A stretch of 64,000 bases of DNA from Pseudomonas reactans. Lineage in GTDB: Bacteria > Pseudomonadota > Gammaproteobacteria > Pseudomonadales > Pseudomonadaceae. The stretch spans positions 104,077 through 168,076 of the forward strand of contig NZ_JACAPG010000011.1 of assembly GCF_013385825.1 (NCBI RefSeq), written 5' to 3'. Under the pieces are notes generated by a model. The model was not told the DNA's origin, made no database searches, and saw nothing but the letters and a program-made list of their open reading frames with translations. The number at the start of each line of letters is the position of its first letter. The stretch's first letter is position 1. Shown piece after piece: positions 58,496 to 64,000 of this stretch. The position numbers and the translations under genes were made by a program.

Positions 58496-59821
58496 ATGAG
58501 TACTCAGGTCCCCCCCGCTGAAAAACCGTCGCGTTTCCGTTGGATCGTCGCAGGGCTGTTTTTTCTCGTGTACACCGTGGCCTCGGCCGACCGCGCCAAC
58601 CTGGGCGTGGCCTTGCCGTTTATCCGCGAGGAATACCCGATGACCAACGCCGAAGCCGGTGCGTTGCTCAGTGTGTTCCTGCTGGCCTACGCACTGGCGC
58701 AGATCCCCTCGGGTTTTGCCTCCAGCCGTTTCGGGGTGCGCAAGATCTTCTCTTTTTCGATGATTGCCACCTCGGTGTTCACGGCCTTGATGGGCACGGT
58801 CAATTCGGTGCTCGCCTTGAAGATCTATCGTTTTGCCCTGGGGATTGCCGAAGGCCCGCTGCCGATTGGCATTGCGTCGACCATCAACCAATGGTTTCCG
58901 GCCAAAGAGAAGGGCACCGCCACCGGAATCTTTCTGGCGGCGGTGAAGTTCGGCCCGGTGATCGTGCCACCCTTGTGCGTGGCGATCGTGGCGATGTGGG
59001 GCTGGCGTGAGATCTTCTACATCTTTGCCGTGCCGGGCATTGTGCTGTCCATCGCGTGGTACTTCCTGGTGGCCAACCAGCCGGCGCAAAGCCGCTTTGT
59101 GAATGCCGGCGAGCTGGCGCACATCACCGATGAAACCAACAACGTCATCACCCAGAAGAGCGAAGGCGCGCAACGGCACTTCAAGCGCCTGGACGCTTTA
59201 ATTCGCGTCAAACCGGTGGAGCCTATCGCGACCAGTCGCGGGTTGTTTCGGTCCTGGAACGTGGTCGGCTGTGCGCTGAGCTACAGCTTCCAGGTGGGCA
59301 TCACCATGGTGCTGTTGTCGTGGATTCCCACCTACCTGATGACGGTCAAACAGTTCTCGATCATGAACATGGGCTTTGTCTCGGCGGCGCCGTGGGTGGG
59401 GGCGATCTGCGGTAACCTGCTCGGCGGTATCCTGTCCGACCGCGTGCTGGGCAAGCGGCGCAAGCCCGGCATGATGCTCTCGGCGCTGGCCACGGTCGGC
59501 ACCATGTACGCGCTGATCAACTCACCGAATGACCCGACGTTGTACGCCGCGCTGCTGTTCCTCACCGGCACCTTGATCAGCATCGGTTACTCGTCCTACA
59601 TGGTTTACCCGATGGGCCTGGCCACCAAGAAGACCTTTCCGATTGCCAGTTCCATCGTCAACATGGGCGGGCAGTTGGGTGGCGCGGCGGCGCCGTTTCT
59701 GGTGGGGTTGCTGCTCGACAGTTACGGCTGGTCCCAGGTGTTCCTGTTCATGGCGATCGGCTCCTTTGCCAGTTTCCTGGTGCTGCTGACCATTGCCGAG
59801 CCGGTGCCGGTTTTACGCTAG
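58496..59821 (+). CDS. MFS transporter, anion:cation symporter (ACS) type
   Basis: A 441-residue, twelve-helix protein. FLVYTVASADRANLGVALPF and the MFS motif ASSRFGVRKIFS mark the ACS branch, which takes up sugar acids and related organic anions (glucarate, galactonate, phthalate). The substrate should be the acid handled by the adjacent dehydrogenase and RraA-like aldolase. The 187 bases before it are AT-rich and hold its promoter region. Confidence 0.88.
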   Translation: MSTQVPPAEKPSRFRWIVAGLFFLVYTVASADRANLGVALPFIREEYPMTNAEAGALLSVFLLAYALAQIPSGFASSRFGVRKIFSFSMIATSVFTALMGTVNSVLALKIYRFALGIAEGPLPIGIASTINQWFPAKEKGTATGIFLAAVKFGPVIVPPLCVAIVAMWGWREIFYIFAVPGIVLSIAWYFLVANQPAQSRFVNAGELAHITDETNNVITQKSEGAQRHFKRLDALIRVKPVEPIATSRGLFRSWNVVGCALSYSFQVGITMVLLSWIPTYLMTVKQFSIMNMGFVSAAPWVGAICGNLLGGILSDRVLGKRRKPGMMLSALATVGTMYALINSPNDPTLYAALLFLTGTLISIGYSSYMVYPMGLATKKTFPIASSIVNMGGQLGGAAAPFLVGLLLDSYGWSQVFLFMAIGSFASFLVLLTIAEPVPVLR

Positions 59822-59887
59822 CGCTTGCGTGCTCAGGGCCGGTGACGCTAGCGTGGCAGCCTTGAGCGAAATCCCCGGTATCCCCCT

Positions 59888-60811
59888 ATGAAGCGCCATT
59901 TCGAAGATTTGCAGCTAGGCAGTATCGAGTTGTTTTGCCTTGCCGCCGAAGCCAGCAGCTTCACCGCCGCCGCGCAGGTGGCGGGTGTCACCCCGGCGGC
60001 CGTGAGCCGCAGCATCTCGCGCCTGGAAGAACGCCTGGGTTCACGCCTGTTTGTGCGCACCACCCGCAGCATTCGTCTCACCGACAGCGGCCGAACGTTC
60101 TTCGAGCAATGCCGCCAAGCCCTGACCCAACTGGTGGAAGCCCAACAGGAAGTGATGGGCGCACAGGCCGTGCCGTCGGGCCTGCTGCGCATCAGCATTC
60201 CTACCACCTACGCCCATCACCGCTTGTTGCCGCTGCTGCCCAGGTTTCGCGCGCTGTACCCGCAAGTCACGGTGGATATCCACATCAGCAACCGCAATAT
60301 CGACTTTGTCGCCGAAGGGTACGACCTGGCCATACGCGTGCGCGCCCAGCCGGATTCGTCGCTGATTGCCCGCCTGCTGGAAGATGGCGAACTGGTGGTA
60401 GTGGCATCTCCTTCCTACCTGAAGCGCGCAGGCATCCCGCAGACGTTGGAAGATTTGCCTGCCCATGAATGCATCCAGTATGAATTGCCGAGCAATGGCC
60501 GGCGCATCTCATGGTTATTCCAGGTGGACGGCAAGGCGCAGGAATATGCGGGGGAGGCGGGGTACAGCTGCTCCGACGATGTACTCGGCGGTGTGACCCT
60601 GGCCAAGCATGGCGCGGGGTTGTTCCAGACCTACAAGTTCATTGTCGAGCAGGAGTTGGCCAACGGCAGCCTGGTGGAGGTGTTGCAACCGTTTGGCGGG
60701 CGCTCGCGGCCGTTTACCTTGTTGTATCCCCATGGGCGCTATGTGCCGCATCGGGTGCGGGCGTTTGTGGATTTCCTGATGCAGTGTCGGGACGAATGGG
60801 CGGCGCCGTAG
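59888..60811 (+). CDS. LysR-family transcriptional regulator
   Basis: A 307-residue LysR protein of the CrgA/AaeR-like type: LGSIELFCLAAEASSFTAAA and VAGVTPAAVSRSISRLEERL form the DNA-binding domain, and GLLRISIPTTYAHHRLLPLL opens the effector domain. Its target is not obvious; the upstream MFS gene points the same way. The last 98 bases overlap antisense the end of the tetR-family gene. Confidence 0.9.
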   Translation: MKRHFEDLQLGSIELFCLAAEASSFTAAAQVAGVTPAAVSRSISRLEERLGSRLFVRTTRSIRLTDSGRTFFEQCRQALTQLVEAQQEVMGAQAVPSGLLRISIPTTYAHHRLLPLLPRFRALYPQVTVDIHISNRNIDFVAEGYDLAIRVRAQPDSSLIARLLEDGELVVVASPSYLKRAGIPQTLEDLPAHECIQYELPSNGRRISWLFQVDGKAQEYAGEAGYSCSDDVLGGVTLAKHGAGLFQTYKFIVEQELANGSLVEVLQPFGGRSRPFTLLYPHGRYVPHRVRAFVDFLMQCRDEWAAP

Positions 60812-61418
60812 AGGCGGCGATATCCCAGGTCAACAGCAGTTGGCTGATCGCTGCGTCGATAGTTGCATGGGGCACATTGTCCCGCGCCAGGATCGAAATG
60901 CCCTGCAGAAAGCTGTCAAACACCGTCGCCATCACGTCTGGGTTGAGCGTTTGTGGCAACTGACCCAGGCGCATCGCCCGCTCCACACACGCCATAAGCC
61001 CCGCGCTTGTGCGCCGCCGCGACTGCGTCAACCCATCTGCCACCCGCGCATTCTCCGGGCTCGGCGCGCTCATCACCCCCAGCGCCACCATGCAGCCCTT
61101 GGGGTGGCCGTCTTCGCACTGCATGCGTGCCGACTGGCGCAGCGCCGTTTCAACTGCCTGACGCGGTAACAGGCTTTCGTCCCACAGGCACTCGGTGACT
61201 TGGGCGTAGGTCGCCAGGTAGCGCTGCACGCATTCGTCGAACAGCGCCTCTTTGGAGCCGAAGGCCGCGTAAAAACTCGGTGCGGAGATGCCGCCACCCA
61301 GGCCGGCCTTGAGCTGGGCGAGGGAGGTGGCGTCGTAGCCGTGTTGCCAGAACAGGTGCAGCGCCTGGTCTACGGCGTGTTCGCGGTCGAAAGTGCGGGG
61401 GCGGCCCATCTGTGCCAT
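60714..61418 (-). CDS. TetR-family transcriptional repressor
   Basis: About 234 residues from the ATG at 61418 (MAQMGRPRTFDREHAVDQAL), with GGAG 7 bases upstream. The helix-turn-helix is YDATSLAQLKAGLGGGISAP, SFYAAFGSKEALFDECV. The rest is a helical ligand domain. The last roughly 35 residues, rich in Pro/Ala/Ser (TAPPIRPDTASGNPQTPAPD), are read from DNA that also codes for the LysR C-terminus on the other strand, so the native tail may have been replaced. It faces an MFS exporter and likely represses it. Confidence 0.87.
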   Translation of the reverse strand: MAQMGRPRTFDREHAVDQALHLFWQHGYDATSLAQLKAGLGGGISAPSFYAAFGSKEALFDECVQRYLATYAQVTECLWDESLLPRQAVETALRQSARMQCEDGHPKGCMVALGVMSAPSPENARVADGLTQSRRRTSAGLMACVERAMRLGQLPQTLNPDVMATVFDSFLQGISILARDNVPHATIDAAISQLLLTWDIAASTAPPIRPDTASGNPQTPAPDAAHSAHGDTTR

Positions 61419-61445
61419 GTCTGGTCTCCGGTGGATAGCGAGATA

Positions 61446-61515
61446 AATACTAGTCGATACATAAGTCATTGACAATGTGATGTGTGCGCCTGCAACATTT
61501 ATATCGATCAGTATC
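61446..61515. promoter_or_regulatory. tetR/MFS divergent control region with paired operators
   Basis: Two similar sites in inverted orientation: GTATCGACTAGTATT (minus strand, 61460-61446) and TATCGATCAGTATC (plus strand, 61502-61515), sharing TATCGAYYAGTAT. On the minus strand TTGTCA (61475-61470) and TAGTAT (61452-61447) with a 17-base spacer make a good tetR promoter whose -10 lies inside the first site. This fits TetR autorepression and control of the exporter. Confidence 0.6.
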
Positions 61516-61539
61516 TAAGTCCCGCTCAAGGAGTTTCCC

Positions 61540-62751
61540 GTGACCCCCTCACTTACATTACCGGTGTCATCCGACCGTTTGCCCATCGGTGCTTTGCTTG
61601 CCCTGGCCATGACCGGCTTCATCTGCATCGTCACCGAAACGCTACCGGCGGGCCTGTTACCGTTGATCAGCGAGGGCTTGGCGATTTCGCCGTCGATGGC
61701 CGGGCAGATGGTCACCGCCTATGCCTTGGGTTCGGTGCTGGCAGTGATCCCCATGACCATCGCCACCCGTGGCTGGCGGCGACGTAATGTGTTGCTGCTG
61801 ACCATCGTCGGCTTTCTGCTGTTCAACTCGATCACCGCGTTGTCGTCTCACTACGGCGTGACCCTGGTGGCGCGGTTCTTTGCCGGTGTGGCGGCCGGGT
61901 TGGCCTGGAGCCTGCTGGCCGGTTACGCCCGGCGCATGGTAGCGCCGCATCAACAGGGGAAGGCACTGGCGATGGTGGGAACGCCGATTGCGTTGTCGTT
62001 GGGTGTGCCGTTGGGTACGTGGCTGGGTGGGCTGGTGGGCTGGCGCACGACCTTTGGCCTGATGTCGGCGGTGAGCCTGGTGCTGATTGCGTGGGTGCTG
62101 GTGAAAGTCCCGGACTACGCGCCTCAACCTGCGCATCAGCGCCTGTCCTTGGGCAAGGTGTTGACCACGCCGGGCGTGCGGCCGGTGTTGGCGGTGGTGA
62201 TTAGTTGGATGCTGGCGCACAACATTCTCTACACCTACATCGCGCCTTTCGTGGCGCCGGCTGGCTTGGCGGAGCGGGTTGACCTGGTGCTGTTGGTGTT
62301 CGGGGTGGCCGCGCTGGCGGGGATCTGGCTCACGGCCAAGTTGGTCGAGCCGCTGCTGCGCCAGACCGTGCTGGTGAGCCTGGCGACCTTTGCGGCGATA
62401 AGCCTGGTGTTCGGCTTCCTGGGGAATGTACCTGAGGTGATCTACGTCGGCGTAGCGGTGTGGGGCCTGAGTTTCGGCGGCGCCGCGACCTTGCTGCAAA
62501 CCGCCCTGGCCGATGCGGCGGGGGATGGCGCTGACGTCGCGCTGTCGCTGAATGTGGTGGCATGGAACAGCGCGATTGCCGGCAGCGGTGTGGTCGGCGG
62601 GGTGTTGCTGGACACCTGGGGCGTGGCGTCGTTTCCGTGGGCCATGCTGGTGTTGATCGGCGTCTCGCTGGTGATCGCCTGGGGAGCCAGTGCCCATGGC
62701 TTCAAGCCGGGTGCGCGGGATGTGGGAAAACCTACAGTCGTCGGGCACTAA
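61540..62751 (+). CDS. MFS efflux transporter (AraJ/SotB-like)
   Basis: A 403-residue, twelve-helix protein with the DHA1/sugar-efflux pattern: FICIVTETLPAGLLPLISEG in helix 1 (the TE-x-LPAGLLP motif typical of AraJ/SotB-like exporters) and VVAWNSAIAGSGVVGGVLLD in helix 11. Such proteins export sugars, arabinose analogues or drugs. It is divergent from a TetR repressor, the usual setting for an inducible efflux pump. Confidence 0.88.
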   Translation: MTPSLTLPVSSDRLPIGALLALAMTGFICIVTETLPAGLLPLISEGLAISPSMAGQMVTAYALGSVLAVIPMTIATRGWRRRNVLLLTIVGFLLFNSITALSSHYGVTLVARFFAGVAAGLAWSLLAGYARRMVAPHQQGKALAMVGTPIALSLGVPLGTWLGGLVGWRTTFGLMSAVSLVLIAWVLVKVPDYAPQPAHQRLSLGKVLTTPGVRPVLAVVISWMLAHNILYTYIAPFVAPAGLAERVDLVLLVFGVAALAGIWLTAKLVEPLLRQTVLVSLATFAAISLVFGFLGNVPEVIYVGVAVWGLSFGGAATLLQTALADAAGDGADVALSLNVVAWNSAIAGSGVVGGVLLDTWGVASFPWAMLVLIGVSLVIAWGASAHGFKPGARDVGKPTVVGH

Positions 62752-62845
62752 TCTGACATTCGTTAGTCAATAATCCTCGCAATATCATCCACTTGGCTCC
62801 GCTCGGCGGAGCCAGCCGCTTCACTTCCTTTCGAAGATTTAATGC

Positions 62846-63640
62846 ATGTACCTACGCAAAATTGCCGTTGGGCTGACCGCCCTTGTTTTGCTTTCCTCTG
62901 GGGCCAACGCCCGAAGCTTGCCGGACCTCTATTCCAAACAGGAAAAACAGCTCAGCTTCGACAGTTGCGCCGACCTGTTCCCCGCCGCACCGATCAAGAC
63001 CGCCACCGTGCCGGCCGCGATGAAACCCCTGGCCCTGTGCTCCGACCATTTTGCAGTGCTCTATTCGCAAACCAGCAAGACGCCCCTGGTGGTGGTAGAA
63101 CGGCTGAATGCCGCACTCCTGAAAGACGCCAAGGGCGAGGAGCGCACCAACCAGTTCTACGCCGATCCGCGCATTCCCAAAGGTGGCCGTGCAGAGTTGA
63201 GCGACTACCGCGCCCAGCATCCCGCCGTGGACCGTGGCCACCAATCCCCAGCCGCCGACGCCCCGAATGCCAACGCCATGGCGCAGTCGTTCGCGCTGTC
63301 GAACATGGTGCCCCAGGACCCTACCAACAACCGCAAGATCTGGAGCAAGGTCGAGGCCGACGTGCGCAAGTTCGCCAAGCGTGCTGGCGGCGATGTGTAC
63401 GTGTTCACCGGCCCACTGTTTGATGCTGGCTACGGCACCATCGGGGAGAACAAGGTCTGGGTGCCGACGCGCTTGTTCAAGCTGGTGTACGACGCCTCCA
63501 GCAAACGTGCCTGGGCGTATGTGCTGCCCAATGCCGAGACGCGCATTCAAAAACCGATGGATTATGAGACGTTTGTGAAGAGCACCGGGCTCAGGTTGTT
63601 GGGGGATCTTCCGGTGTCGGGGTCGGTGGGGCGGACCTGA
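62846..63640 (+). CDS. Secreted DNA/RNA non-specific endonuclease
   Basis: A 264-residue protein with a signal peptide (MYLRKIAVGLTALVLLSSGA, cleavage near ANA at 22) and the NucA/EndA-type beta-beta-alpha metal fold. DRGHQSPAAD contains the catalytic His132, and LSNMVPQDPTNNRKIWSKVE the metal-binding asparagine near 161-162. It degrades DNA and RNA in the periplasm or outside the cell, for nutrition, biofilm or DNA clearance. The ribosome site is weak (GAAG, 10 bases upstream). A hairpin GGCTCCG/CGGAGCC (62795-62813) lies between the MFS stop and this gene. Confidence 0.9.
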   Translation: MYLRKIAVGLTALVLLSSGANARSLPDLYSKQEKQLSFDSCADLFPAAPIKTATVPAAMKPLALCSDHFAVLYSQTSKTPLVVVERLNAALLKDAKGEERTNQFYADPRIPKGGRAELSDYRAQHPAVDRGHQSPAADAPNANAMAQSFALSNMVPQDPTNNRKIWSKVEADVRKFAKRAGGDVYVFTGPLFDAGYGTIGENKVWVPTRLFKLVYDASSKRAWAYVLPNAETRIQKPMDYETFVKSTGLRLLGDLPVSGSVGRT

Positions 63641-63707
63641 CAGCCGACGTGGATGTTGGGGTGGACCGAGTACATATCCGTTATTTGGGTAACGGCTGAT
63701 ATGGGTT

Positions 63708-63983
63708 CCGCCCTTACGGCCAGCCCTTTCAAGGTCTTTAGGTAGAGATGGTGATAAGTACCCTGTGGCGAGCGGGCTTGTCCCGCGTTGGGCTGCGAAG
63801 CAGCCCCAGGACCAGCGGCCGAAGAGTGCCTGACTCGCCGCATTCATCCTTCTAGGGTCGCTTCGCAACCCAACGCGGGACAAGCCCGCTCGCCACAGTT
63901 GCAGTGTTCGTCCTTAATGGGATGGTATCAGCCAGATATCGCCGGTTTTTTAAAGACCATGAAAGGGCTGGCCCTTACGGCGG
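63708..63983. repeat. Inverted repeats (about 33 bp) framing a REP doublet
   Basis: The left arm at 63708-63740 ends GGCCAGCCCTTTCAAGGTCT-TTA. The right arm at 63951-63983 begins TAAAGACCATGAAAGGGCTGG. They are reverse complements apart from a few bases. The REP doublet at 63763-63898 lies in the middle. Confidence 0.7.
63763..63898. repeat. REP doublet (CTGTGGCGAGCGGGCTTGTC family)
   Basis: CTGTGGCGAGCGGGCTTGTC then CCGCGTTGGGCTGCGAAGC from 63763, mirrored by CGCAACCCAACGCGGGACAA then GCCCGCTCGCCACAG to 63898. It is the same family as 19911-20018. Confidence 0.85.
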
Positions 63984-64000
63984 CTAAACCGGCATCCCTG

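Larger units (their letters stand above)
63641..64000. other. Repeat-rich intergenic tail without a gene
   Basis: No open frame with family-like residues is seen. It begins with GTACATATCCGTTATTTGGG followed by TAACGGCTGATATGGGTTCC and CGCCCTTACGG, a sequence style common as a scattered repeat in Pseudomonas genomes. It then holds a REP doublet framed by long inverted repeats. Confidence 0.6.

Noticed and set aside
62795..62813. Hairpin GGCTCCG/CGGAGCC as the MFS terminator
   Set aside because: Stem is only 7 bp and no T-run follows on the plus strand; mentioned with the nuclease but not called as a terminator.

Overview
The window looks like a chromosomal segment of a Pseudomonas species, most likely of the P. 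fluorescens group. The reasons are the high GC content, Pseudomonas-type REP elements, and a gene order that matches (from memory) the P. aeruginosa PAO1 block PA0854-PA0861: fumC2, DUF2059 protein, bolA, trhO, DsbA-like protein, ABC exporter, rbdA. The first two genes (pap and an acyl-CoA thiolase) are also neighbours in PAO1. No plasmid or phage backbone is present.

Layout. 1-5,500: core metabolism (polyphosphate:AMP phosphotransferase end, thiolase, EamA transporter, fumC, DUF2059 protein, bolA). 5,640-12,910: an insecticidal toxin-complex (Tc) locus placed between bolA and trhO. It has a TccC/Rhs protein with a private C-terminus, a TcaA-like protein, and a broken TcaB/TcB remnant joined by an internal deletion. 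13,146-20,974: core genes again (trhO, DsbA-like, ABC transporter, the c-di-GMP protein RbdA, a haem-oxygenase-fold protein, a diguanylate cyclase). 21,282-28,519: a two-armed acyl-CoA catabolic cluster (MFS, acyl-CoA dehydrogenase and IclR regulator on one strand; enoyl-CoA hydratase, 3-hydroxyacyl-CoA dehydrogenase and CoA-transferase on the other). Its divergent promoters each carry a palindromic operator. 28,516-30,672: an L-lactate dehydrogenase paralogue with a divergent LysR regulator.

30,706-49,401: an 18.6 kb accessory island. It starts at an intact tRNA-Asn whose 3' end points into it and ends at a second copy of only the 3' half of that tRNA plus its terminator, the footprint left by site-specific integration. 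It carries a two-partner secretion / contact-dependent-inhibition system (outer-membrane TpsB, a 4,815-residue TpsA with seven long internal super-repeats, an unassigned C-terminal toxin candidate and a following AT-rich immunity candidate), a 5'-truncated REP-associated transposase and a small lipoprotein. No integrase is visible.

49,415-64,000: a chain of small metabolic and regulatory modules. These are an ArsR-controlled quinone-oxidoreductase operon with two identical-type operators; a LysR regulator with a dicarboxylate/amino-acid symporter and a tandem Asp/Glu-racemase fusion; a DUF3800 gene; a GntR-associated cluster (RraA-like aldolase, DUF1932 dehydrogenase, MFS importer); a LysR gene overlapping antisense a TetR gene that faces an MFS exporter; and a secreted DNA/RNA non-specific endonuclease. 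The window ends in a REP pair framed by long inverted repeats.

The most interesting material is the tRNA-flanked toxin-export island and the partly eroded Tc toxin locus. The regulatory sites found by eye (IclR, ArsR, TetR and LysR dyads) give specific, testable circuits for four of the modules.
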